Of a stretch of 49,647 bases of DNA, positions 8,631-16,906 are shown one piece after another. The DNA comes from Planctomycetota bacterium (GTDB taxonomy: Bacteria > Planctomycetota > GCA-002687715): the NCBI GenBank assembly GCA_002683135.1, contig NYSS01000115.1, positions 1-49,647 on the forward strand, written 5' to 3'. Within the stretch, counting starts at the first letter, position 1. Each line of letters starts with the position of its first letter. The notes below the pieces were generated by a model. That model saw nothing but the letters and a program-made list of their open reading frames with translations, did not search any database and had not been told where the DNA came from. A program made the translations under genes and the position numbers.

Positions 8631-10726
8631 CGCCCCTCCAACAACGAACGACCGTCGAGACCGTCCGCAGGGGCGAGCTCGAGCAGCGCCCGCAACGTCG
8701 GATAGACGTCGACGACATGGGCCACGCCGTCCGGGACCGTCCGGGAGCTGAACAGCACTCCGGGGACTAGCTCAGGATCAACCGAGCAGTGGTCCCCGCT
8801 CCACCGGGTCATGTTGTCGAACACGACGGGCTCGTCCATCCCGCCCAAACACGCGTTCCACGAGACCCGATAGCCACGATGAAAGCCGACGATCAGATCA
8901 GCTGACTCCCCAACGCGCGCGCCGCGGTAGATCTCAGAGGCCTTCGAGACCGAGCAGACGACATCGTCGCCCCGGTGACGTAGCGCGAGCAGGCGCCGAC
9001 AGATCTCGTCCATCAACGGATCCGCCTCAGCGTCGCTGACGATACCGTGTTCGAATCGCGACTCCCGGTTGATCCAGATGCGCCCCAACCCCATGTTGAA
9101 CGCCTTGGTCTTTGACCAGTCGATGTGAGCGAACGCGCCAGCTCCATCCAGGTGCTTGTCGAGAGAACGCTCCCCGTCCGCTCGCCCCACCAACCACCCC
9201 TGCTCGGCCAGCCATCGGTTCAGGTTGACCGCCTGGCGAAACGGCGCGAAGCCGTGATCACTGACGACCAGCAAGACGTCACCGTCCCGCATGATCTCGT
9301 GCCGCAATCGACCGACGAGCGCGTCTACGGCCTGATAGCTCTCGAGGATCACGTCGCCCCGTTTCGCCGCCTCAGCGGCGTCGTGCGCCGGATGTTCCAC
9401 ATCGTGGTCGCGCCAGAACATGTGCTGAAGACGATCGGGGGTCGAAAGGACAGACATCAGGACGCGCCAGTCATCCAGTTCAGCCGCGGCGAGAGTCATC
9501 GCCGTGCGCCGCGTCAACAGGGCGCGAGCGTCTTCGAGGAGAGCCCCGTCGTCGATCAGCCGATCCTGGTACGGGTTGGTCGCCGTGGCCCAGCCGAGGG
9601 TCTCGAAGGCTCCCCCGCGCTCTGTCAACTCAACCCCGAACTCCATCGTATTGGTCACCTTTGCGAACGGCACCTGATGAGCCGCGTCCACGTTGATGGG
9701 TTTGACCAGCACCACGACATGGGGGGCGATCTGCTGCAACCGAAAGCGCACCAGGCCGCGGACCCCCGCACCCAGCTCCCCCCATTCGAAGTTGACGGGG
9801 ACGAGCTCGGAGAATCGACCCAGTTCGAGCCGGACCTGGCGCTCCGCAACCGTGACGACCACGCCGTCCCCGTCGACCCGCAACGCCACCGGGACAACGA
9901 GGCGCTCGCCGTCGAGCGGGTTGTTAGGGCCAACAAGGGTCAGGCCCTCGATCTCATCACTCCCTACCTGCCGGTGCAGCGTGAGCTCCTTGCCCCCCAT
10001 CTGCGTCACCCGGCTACCTCCCGCCACGGGGCCCGCCCGCCACAGGGACCAGGACCCGGGGCTGCCCTGCAGGTCAGGGACGCCGAGGCCACAGAGCAAG
10101 TGCCCGTGGTCGAGGTCCGGGGCGGGAAAAGCACACGGCGCGCCGAGGCTCGTCACCGGGACACCGTCTGCGTCGAGCGCTTCCCAAAGCGCCACTCCCG
10201 ACCGGAGATTCTCCGGCCTGATAATGGTCTCCGGCAGGCTGGCGAACAACCACCGTACGATCAGCAGCAGCAGCGCCCCCAGACCGCAGGCGACCATGGC
10301 GGCGAGGCGTCGTCGTTTCCTGAGGATCCAGAGAAACAACGCCCCGGTGAGAAACGCGCCGAGGTAACCGAGGACGCGCAAGCCCCCCGTGAGCATGGGC
10401 TGCTCACGCCGTTCCGCCATGGACATGGCCGGGACGATCTGGCCGTCCTCGACGCTCAGGCGGAGGAAGCCCTGGATGCCGTGCGCGCCCGGGTTCAGGC
10501 CGGTCGTCAACGAGGCCCAGGAGGTCGGTGACTGGGCCGGGTTACTCGGGACCAAGGCCTTGAACGACCCGTCTGCGGCCAGGGCTGCCAGACTCGGCAG
10601 CTTGCCCTCCGACATCCACTGCTTGGTGAGCCCGTGATCCATGCCATCGACGCCGAGCATCAGGACGCGGCCCTGGGCGCTGAGCGACGCGCTGAGGAGC
10701 AGCAGTGCGATCCACGGTCTAAGCAT
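8627..10726 (-). CDS. AlkP-superfamily phosphodiesterase with membrane segments
   Basis: This 699-aa protein starts with a signal-like segment (residues 1-18) and then the metal-site start VLMLGVDGMD (D27). NPAQSPTSWASLTTG and NPGAHGI follow at about 62-84, where the nucleophile Ser/Thr of type I phosphodiesterases lies. VVSDHGFAPF further on supplies metal ligands. Two membrane helices sit at about 115-165, between the nucleophile and the rest of the domain. The family hydrolyses or transfers phosphate esters outside the cytoplasm; the substrate is unknown. It is 12 nt downstream of a GT4-GT2 gene and overlaps the alcohol-kinase gene by 4 nt, so a role on a lipid phosphate or a phosphate-containing glycan is plausible. 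No Shine-Dalgarno sequence is visible before ATG 10726. Family call firm, substrate open. Confidence 0.8.
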   Translation of the reverse strand: MLRPWIALLLLSASLSAQGRVLMLGVDGMDHGLTKQWMSEGKLPSLAALAADGSFKALVPSNPAQSPTSWASLTTGLNPGAHGIQGFLRLSVEDGQIVPAMSMAERREQPMLTGGLRVLGYLGAFLTGALFLWILRKRRRLAAMVACGLGALLLLIVRWLFASLPETIIRPENLRSGVALWEALDADGVPVTSLGAPCAFPAPDLDHGHLLCGLGVPDLQGSPGSWSLWRAGPVAGGSRVTQMGGKELTLHRQVGSDEIEGLTLVGPNNPLDGERLVVPVALRVDGDGVVVTVAERQVRLELGRFSELVPVNFEWGELGAGVRGLVRFRLQQIAPHVVVLVKPINVDAAHQVPFAKVTNTMEFGVELTERGGAFETLGWATATNPYQDRLIDDGALLEDARALLTRRTAMTLAAAELDDWRVLMSVLSTPDRLQHMFWRDHDVEHPAHDAAEAAKRGDVILESYQAVDALVGRLRHEIMRDGDVLLVVSDHGFAPFRQAVNLNRWLAEQGWLVGRADGERSLDKHLDGAGAFAHIDWSKTKAFNMGLGRIWINRESRFEHGIVSDAEADPLMDEICRRLLALRHRGDDVVCSVSKASEIYRGARVGESADLIVGFHRGYRVSWNACLGGMDEPVVFDNMTRWSGDHCSVDPELVPGVLFSSRTVPDGVAHVVDVYPTLRALLELAPADGLDGRSLLEGR

Positions 10727-10738
10727 GGGGAGGTTCTA

Positions 10739-13000
10739 TCAGACTCCCTTACGGAGCCACCGATCCAGAGGTCCCCAGAACCAGCCCTTGCGGCCGGCGA
10801 GGCTCGAACGAGCCCCGAGGTACTGGGCCAGGTTCTGGGTGAAGCCGTAGGCCGGAGTCTTCAAGAGCCACCAGAGCCGATAGCCCCAACCCCGGGGGTC
10901 CTTCAGCACCACCGCGGAGAGGTGCGCCCACGCCTTCAGCGAGAACTTGGCGACGAGCCACAGGCTGGGGATCGTCCGCAAACCGACGAGATCGTTGAGG
11001 TTCTGGTGGTCGAGATAGACCCGCTTGAACTCGTAACTGATCGGGTTGTTGTGCGAGTGGATGACCACCGCCTGCGGGTCCATCACCAACGTATGCCCCC
11101 CCAGGATGGCCTGGCGCCCCCAGGCCACGTCCTCGCCGAACTGGCGACGCTCGAACGGGATCTCCGACATAACGGACTTCCGTACGCACGACGCCACGTC
11201 GTCGAACGCGATCAGCCGGAAGCGCTCGAACGGGTGCATGGAGTCCCATAGCTCGGCCTTGTGCAGCCGCTTGCGCTCCGGCTCGCCGTCACCGTGGGTC
11301 CACCCCCGCAGCCGGTCCATCTGAAACGGGTTGCAGTCCTCCCGCGGGAGTTGATGGCAGTACGCGCCTGCCACCGCAGGCTCGTCGAAGTTATCGACGA
11401 GCCGTTGCAACCAATGAGCGTCGTAGGGCTCCGCGTCCTGGGTCAGCAACGCGACCACCTGACCCCGCGCCTCCTCCACGGCACGATTTCGCGTGAGGCC
11501 GTGATTGAACTCCGCGTTCGGGATCTCGATGAGACGCACATCCGGACGCGCGCGGATCACATCAACGGTCCCGTCGCTTGATCCGGAGTCGATGCAGAGC
11601 ACCTCATAGTCGAAGTCGGTCTCCTGGGACCGGATCTTGTCGAGGACGGTCTCAAAGAGCGGGCCACCGTTCCAGGTCGGGACAAACACCGTCGCGTAAG
11701 GGACCCCGGCCCCCGTGCGCTTCGCCGCATCCAGCTCCTCGGCGTGAGCGGAGCGCTCCCCCGAATCACTCGCGACCTCCCGGTAGTGCGCCTCCGTATC
11801 GCCCGCCATGTCGTCAAGGGTACGCACCCGCGGCCTCAGTGACGCCGCCGCCCGATACCTCCCCTCATCCGTGGCGAGCGCGTAGAGCTTCCATGTCAGG
11901 TCCTGGGCATTACCCGGCTCGAACAAGAGATCGAGGTCCAGGTCTGAGAGCGCCTCGTGCATCGCGCCGAGATCGGAGGCCACCACTGGGACCCCCGCTA
12001 ACATGGCCTCACGGATCGTCAGACAGAAGGTCTCCCACCACAGGGACGGAACCACGAGCACGTCGACCTCGGACAGGATCTCGGGCAGGTCGCTCTGGTC
12101 GTATGCGCCACGGAAGAGGAGCTGGAGGTCCTCCCGCCCCGCGTCCTTCAGTCGATCCACGTAGCCCAGGTCTCCGTGGAAGCTCGGGGCTTCACCCCAG
12201 ACGTGACATTCAAGCTCCGGATTGCCGATGAGATTCATCGCCTCCACCAGAACGTGGACGCCCTTGGTCGGGATCACAGAGCCGATGAACCCGATCTTCT
12301 TGGGTGGGAACCGCCACCGCGAACGCTCGGGGATGAGCTCGTGATCGAGCCCGTGGGGAACCGCGAAGACCCTCTGCGGGTCGAGGTCGATCTCGAGCAT
12401 GCGATCCCGATGGAACGATGACGGTGTCAGGAGCCGATCGCACCCTCGCAGGCGCTCAAGCAGCTGCGCGTCGACTCCTCGGAGCATCTCGGCCGTGATG
12501 CCGAAGTGCGGCCAGAGGTCGTGGAGACACGGCGCGCACCGCTCACGGTCGAGCGTCGTACACAGGTCGAGATCCGGACGAATGCGCTGCCCGCGCGGGC
12601 ACACGGTCCAGAAGTCGTGCAGCGTCATGATCAGCGGGATCCCACGAGCCTTTACCTGACCGAGGAACGTCGTTGACAGGCACGTGACGTGGTGCACATG
12701 GACGAGATCCGGGGCGATCCGTTCGATCTCCTTGTCGATCTCCTGATCGATACGCTCGTTGTGGTAGATCGAATCCAGGGACGCCGCGTCGCGGAACATG
12801 TAGTTGATCCTCGTGACCGGGACCCCCTCAATCTCCTCTCTGATGACGTCGTAATCGGATCGATCAGCGTCACCGTCGCGACAGAACACCGACACCGAGT
12901 GGCCGCGCGCGGCCAACGCCCGCGCGAGCTGCTGCATGTGGATCTCGGTACCGCCCCGGCTCTTCGGCGGATAGCCCGCCCCGACCATCAACACCTTCAT
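10739..13000 (-). CDS. Two-domain glycosyltransferase, GT4 fused to GT2
   Basis: Residues 1-400 form a GT4 (GT-B) domain: RGGTEIHMQQLARALAARGH at the start, a four-Cys motif at C134, C147, C155, C158, and the EX7E motif in WWETFCLTIREAMLAG. Residues about 430-650 form a GT2 (GT-A) domain with VFVPTWNGG, CIDSGSSDGT, FNHGLTRNRAVEEARG, LLTQDAEP and FGEDVAWG; these phrases resemble rhamnosyltransferases. The last 100 residues are amphipathic and may lie on the membrane. The protein could add two successive sugars. Its start overlaps the GT4-coiled-coil-GT4 gene by 4 nt, and its stop is 12 nt before the phosphodiesterase. Sugar donors cannot be predicted. A second GT4-GT2 fusion lies at 24009-26189, with a different GT2 subtype. 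Confidence 0.88.
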   Translation of the reverse strand: MKVLMVGAGYPPKSRGGTEIHMQQLARALAARGHSVSVFCRDGDADRSDYDVIREEIEGVPVTRINYMFRDAASLDSIYHNERIDQEIDKEIERIAPDLVHVHHVTCLSTTFLGQVKARGIPLIMTLHDFWTVCPRGQRIRPDLDLCTTLDRERCAPCLHDLWPHFGITAEMLRGVDAQLLERLRGCDRLLTPSSFHRDRMLEIDLDPQRVFAVPHGLDHELIPERSRWRFPPKKIGFIGSVIPTKGVHVLVEAMNLIGNPELECHVWGEAPSFHGDLGYVDRLKDAGREDLQLLFRGAYDQSDLPEILSEVDVLVVPSLWWETFCLTIREAMLAGVPVVASDLGAMHEALSDLDLDLLFEPGNAQDLTWKLYALATDEGRYRAAASLRPRVRTLDDMAGDTEAHYREVASDSGERSAHAEELDAAKRTGAGVPYATVFVPTWNGGPLFETVLDKIRSQETDFDYEVLCIDSGSSDGTVDVIRARPDVRLIEIPNAEFNHGLTRNRAVEEARGQVVALLTQDAEPYDAHWLQRLVDNFDEPAVAGAYCHQLPREDCNPFQMDRLRGWTHGDGEPERKRLHKAELWDSMHPFERFRLIAFDDVASCVRKSVMSEIPFERRQFGEDVAWGRQAILGGHTLVMDPQAVVIHSHNNPISYEFKRVYLDHQNLNDLVGLRTIPSLWLVAKFSLKAWAHLSAVVLKDPRGWGYRLWWLLKTPAYGFTQNLAQYLGARSSLAGRKGWFWGPLDRWLRKGV

Positions 13001-16000
13001 ACGTCGGCGGCCCCCTCAGCCCGCGCAGCGTCCACGAGCTTGGCGTAACGGCCGAGCATGTCATCGACGTCGTCCGCGATGGTCTTGACCTCGATCTCCT
13101 GATTGCGCAAGCGCTCGAGGAGGCCCCGATCCCTGTCCAGTTCACGAATGCGCTCCGCCAGGTCGGCTGCGTCCCCGACCTCGAAGAGCAGCCCGTTCTT
13201 GCCATCGCGGACAAACTCCGCCATGCCGCCGAGACGGGAGGCGATGACGGGGATACCCGCCAGGAACGCCTCGTGAATCGTCAAAGGTGAGTTCTCGTAC
13301 CACAGGCTGGGGACGATGATCGCGTCCAACTCCGAGAGCACGTTGCCCACGTCCTTCGGGTCATAGCGACCGCGCAGCCGCGTCCGCCCATTGGTCACGC
13401 GCGACGGCAGCGACTGGGCATAGTCGGGGAAGCTGTGCAGGCTCCCCCAGATGTCGCACTCAACCTGCTCGAGATCCTCCAGGAGATTCATCGCATCGAC
13501 GATGACGTGCACCCCCTTGTACTCCGAGATCGTCCCGATGTAGCCGATCCGTAAGCGGCGAGAGGAGGTACGCACCACGTCCTTGAACGGAGCCACGTCC
13601 TGCCCATTGTCCGACGCGATGATCCGGTCCGCGGGCACCATCCCGCAATCGATGAACTTCTGTCGCAGGAACGCGCTCGGCGAGATAAACAGGTCGACGC
13701 CGGCGAGCGCCGCCTTGACGGTGCCGAGGCGCCCCGCGATGGCCTCCGCGTACGCAGCATGGGAAGCGGACGCGACCGCTGGGTCGGGATGGCCCGCCTG
13801 AGTCCGACCGATCCGCTTGAGACCACCCTTGACAGCGTCCGGGAGATGGCGCGCCAGGCGGGACGCCAAACGAGCGCGGCCCTCGTCCTCCGGCGCGGGC
13901 TCCAGGGAGAGGTGCCCGATGCAGTCGGCACACTTCTCCGGAATCGGTCGTTCACAAATCTCCAGGTCCTCACGCAACATCTGCCCGCCACGCGGACACA
14001 GCAACATGTACTCATGCAGCGTGTACACCACCGGGAGACCCCGCTCCTTGGCGATGGGGATGTAGCCCATGGAGTGGTGGTAGAGGTGCTGCAAATGCAC
14101 CACGTCGGGATTGACCGCGTCGAGGACACGCTGAAACAAGCGCTCCATCTGGGGATCCGTATAGGTGCGATCGAAGTGAGCGGTCGTGTGCTGGTGGCTG
14201 ACCTCTGTGTAAGGGATACCGTCGAATTCACCGTCCGTCAGGAGGTACGAATGGACCCCGGGGCGGGCTTCTGTGTAGAGCACATGAACATGGGCGCCGC
14301 GCGCCATCAGGCCCTTGGCCAGCTTGTAGGCGTAGATCTCGGTGCCCGCCGCATGCCCCGGCAGGAAGTCGTGGACGACCATCAGCACCCGAGGGGAACC
14401 GCCTCCGCGGCCGTTGCCGCCGCCTAACCGCAGCGGTGGTGCGCCGCCCGCGAGACGCTCGGCCATCCGATACCAGAGGTGCCGACGGCGACGCGCCCTC
14501 GCCCCCGTCTCTTCCGCAAGCTGAGCCTCGAGTTGGGACCGTTCCTCTTCGATGATCTGCGCCTCTGACGCCACCTTGTCGACGGAGCGAGCGATCTCGG
14601 CCATGAGGTGGCGGCTCTCCAGGATCACGGGCTGAACGGAATCGAAGAGCTTGGCCAGATGATTGAGCGCCGGACCATCGAGGGCGCCGGGATCGACGCC
14701 GAGATCAACAGCGAGCGCCGCGAGGTTGCCCAACACAGCGCGGCTGAGGGCCTCACGTTCCTGCACCGTCGCCTGAAGTGCGACGGCGCGCCCCCCCATC
14801 TCGCTCTTCTCGTGGGCGAGCATGGCGGCGTGCTCCTTTTCCCGCCCCAAGGCGTCTCTCGCTTCGTGCATCGCACCCCGGATCGCGTCGATCTCAGCCT
14901 GGCGATCCTGCGCGAGCTTCGTCACTTCGTCACGCTCCGACGCGATCTCGTTGCGGCACACCTCCGCGGCCGCCAGCTCACGCTCCAGCGCGCTCACCCG
15001 TTCGTCGAGATCGTTCTCGCGACAGCGGGCGTCCTCCGCCCGCCCACGGATCACATCGACATCCCGCTCCATCTTCAGCACAACCGCCCGGTAATCGTCC
15101 ATCGCACTCAGCAGCTCGGACAGACGCTCCGCCCCCTGCGCGAGCTCCAGCAACCTCGCGTCCAGTTCGCGCTCGACCCTGGCATGCGCGCGGCGCTCCG
15201 ACTCCAGATCGAGCTCAGCCTTGGCACCCTCCTCACGGGTGGACTGGAGCTCGGAGGCCACCTCCGCCTGCTCTACGCGGATGGACTCGAGCTCCGAGGC
15301 CAGCTTGGCGTACGCCTCTGCACCCACCTTGAGCTCCGACGATTGATCGCCCAACGCAGATTGGAACCCCGTGATCGAGCGGGTCAGCTCCTCGATGTGC
15401 TGGTCCCGCGCCTCGACCACCTCCTCCGCCTTATGGAACTCCTCTTTCAATCCCGCCGAACGATCACGCTCCTGGTCAACGCGGCCGAGCGCATCCGCCA
15501 GCTGCCGAGAGCGCTCCTCTACGCGGTCGCTGCTATGGACAAGGTGGCGGTCTCGCAGGGCGAGATCGGGCTCGACCTCAGGAGCTGGCTCAGCGAGGAC
15601 GACCGCATAAAGGTCAACGAGCTCGATCCCGTGGTGTTCCATAGTCCGAGGCGTCGGGATGGCGTCGCAGCACGCTTCACGCAGGCCGGGGTTCTCCACG
15701 ACACTCCGCAATCCAACGGAGAGGGCTCCGGCGTCTTCAGCGGCGCAGAGGATCCCCGCATCGCCGACGCGATCGCGGAAAGCACCGCGGTCCGAGGTGA
15801 TCACTGGCAAGCCGAGCGTGAACGCCTCATCGAGTACGAACGAGTATGACTCACTGGCGAACGACGGGAATACGGCCCAATCGAGCTCGGCAGCCTGGAG
15901 ATCGGCGTGTTCGAAGGGCCCTTTCCATGTCACATCCAGCCCTTCAGCCAAGTCTTGAAGCCGCCTCCCATAGTCGGAGTCCGTGGCCTCCCCCCAGCAC

Positions 16001-16827
16001 ACGATGGAGAGCTTCGCTTGTACTGGTTTCGGCAGCGAACGCGCGGCCTCGAGCACGAGATGAAAACCCTTCATCGGGTACAGGTGCCCCCAGTGCCCGA
16101 TGCGCACGGGACCCGCCGCGTCAGCCCGCCGCTCGACGCGCGTGAGATCACCGATCGTCCCATGGGCGACCACCGTGATCCGGTCCGCGCTCATCCCAGT
16201 GGTGCGCGCAACCAGTTCTCGGTGCGCCTCAGTCGGGACGATCACGCGGCGCGCCAGGGCGAGCTCCTGGCGGAAGTCGTCCCGGAACAACTCGATCTCG
16301 TTCGCCAGCTCGAGGCGCCCCTGCCACGGGCTGGACGGGACGCAGTCGAGGCATGATGCGATGGACAGCTCTCGCTCACAGAACGATTCCTCCCGCATGC
16401 GAAAGCAACGAGGGCAGCTGGTCCAGGTGTCGTGGGCCGTCACCACCGCCGGGAACCCGGCGTCGTAACACGCGGTGACGAGGGTGCGCGTCAACCGGAC
16501 CCAGTGATGGATGTGGACGATCTGGGGCTGCAGCTCCGCCAGCAAGCCGCGGAACATCACCTCAACTTCAGGCGCGTAGGACTTGTCCCAGTCATCGACG
16601 AACAGACCCTGGCGACACAGCCGATGGACCGACAACCCCTCCCCCTCGAAGCGCTCGATCTCGGGCGACTCCCGCCCCTGGGACGACCCGGTCAGGATGT
16701 GGACCTCGTGGCCTGCCCGCACCAGCGCCTTCCCCAGGCCGACGGTGTACAGCTCCGTGCCGCCACGGAATTCGGGCGGGAAGCCGTGTACAACCAGCAG
16801 GATCCTCAGCGACGCCGCGGTACTCAC
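12997..16827 (-). CDS. Giant GT4-coiled-coil-GT4 glycosyltransferase (1276 aa)
   Basis: The N-terminal GT4 domain (residues 1-410) has FPPEFRGGTELYTVGLGKAL, Cys residues C138, C150, C159, C162 and the EX7E pair E326/E334. Residues about 430-770 are a long charged heptad region (for example SELESIRVEQAEVASELQST and VSALERELAA) predicted to form a coiled coil; a short break near 695-735 contains hydrophobic helices. A basic linker (778-812) leads to a second GT4 domain (812-1270) with FLPGHAAGTEIYAYKLAKGL, C944, C958, C966, C969 and WYENSPLTIHEAFLAG. Both catalytic domains look intact. The start is GTG at 16827, 79 nt after the radical SAM gene; the stop overlaps the next gene by 4 nt. Inference: a bifunctional polymerase-like enzyme whose coiled coil sets distance or oligomerises the protein. 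Confidence 0.88.
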   Translation of the reverse strand: MSTAASLRILLVVHGFPPEFRGGTELYTVGLGKALVRAGHEVHILTGSSQGRESPEIERFEGEGLSVHRLCRQGLFVDDWDKSYAPEVEVMFRGLLAELQPQIVHIHHWVRLTRTLVTACYDAGFPAVVTAHDTWTSCPRCFRMREESFCERELSIASCLDCVPSSPWQGRLELANEIELFRDDFRQELALARRVIVPTEAHRELVARTTGMSADRITVVAHGTIGDLTRVERRADAAGPVRIGHWGHLYPMKGFHLVLEAARSLPKPVQAKLSIVCWGEATDSDYGRRLQDLAEGLDVTWKGPFEHADLQAAELDWAVFPSFASESYSFVLDEAFTLGLPVITSDRGAFRDRVGDAGILCAAEDAGALSVGLRSVVENPGLREACCDAIPTPRTMEHHGIELVDLYAVVLAEPAPEVEPDLALRDRHLVHSSDRVEERSRQLADALGRVDQERDRSAGLKEEFHKAEEVVEARDQHIEELTRSITGFQSALGDQSSELKVGAEAYAKLASELESIRVEQAEVASELQSTREEGAKAELDLESERRAHARVERELDARLLELAQGAERLSELLSAMDDYRAVVLKMERDVDVIRGRAEDARCRENDLDERVSALERELAAAEVCRNEIASERDEVTKLAQDRQAEIDAIRGAMHEARDALGREKEHAAMLAHEKSEMGGRAVALQATVQEREALSRAVLGNLAALAVDLGVDPGALDGPALNHLAKLFDSVQPVILESRHLMAEIARSVDKVASEAQIIEEERSQLEAQLAEETGARARRRRHLWYRMAERLAGGAPPLRLGGGNGRGGGSPRVLMVVHDFLPGHAAGTEIYAYKLAKGLMARGAHVHVLYTEARPGVHSYLLTDGEFDGIPYTEVSHQHTTAHFDRTYTDPQMERLFQRVLDAVNPDVVHLQHLYHHSMGYIPIAKERGLPVVYTLHEYMLLCPRGGQMLREDLEICERPIPEKCADCIGHLSLEPAPEDEGRARLASRLARHLPDAVKGGLKRIGRTQAGHPDPAVASASHAAYAEAIAGRLGTVKAALAGVDLFISPSAFLRQKFIDCGMVPADRIIASDNGQDVAPFKDVVRTSSRRLRIGYIGTISEYKGVHVIVDAMNLLEDLEQVECDIWGSLHSFPDYAQSLPSRVTNGRTRLRGRYDPKDVGNVLSELDAIIVPSLWYENSPLTIHEAFLAGIPVIASRLGGMAEFVRDGKNGLLFEVGDAADLAERIRELDRDRGLLERLRNQEIEVKTIADDVDDMLGRYAKLVDAARAEGAADV

Positions 16828-16906
16828 GGCGACATTGTGACAGGAAGCCGCGCACGTACGAAGGCCCGACGCCAGGGAGTCCCGGCGGCGGACGCCTTCT
16901 CGGCGC

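Noticed and set aside
9125-10531. Long plus-strand open frame of 468 codons opposite the phosphodiesterase gene
   Set aside because: It is antisense to a clear AlkP-family gene, has no membrane, domain or motif features, and reflects high GC content.
14608-15849. Plus-strand open frame of 413 codons opposite the coiled-coil region
   Set aside because: It mirrors the heptad-rich GT4-coil-GT4 gene; the Leu/Arg-rich composition is what antisense of a Glu/Ala/Arg coiled coil gives.
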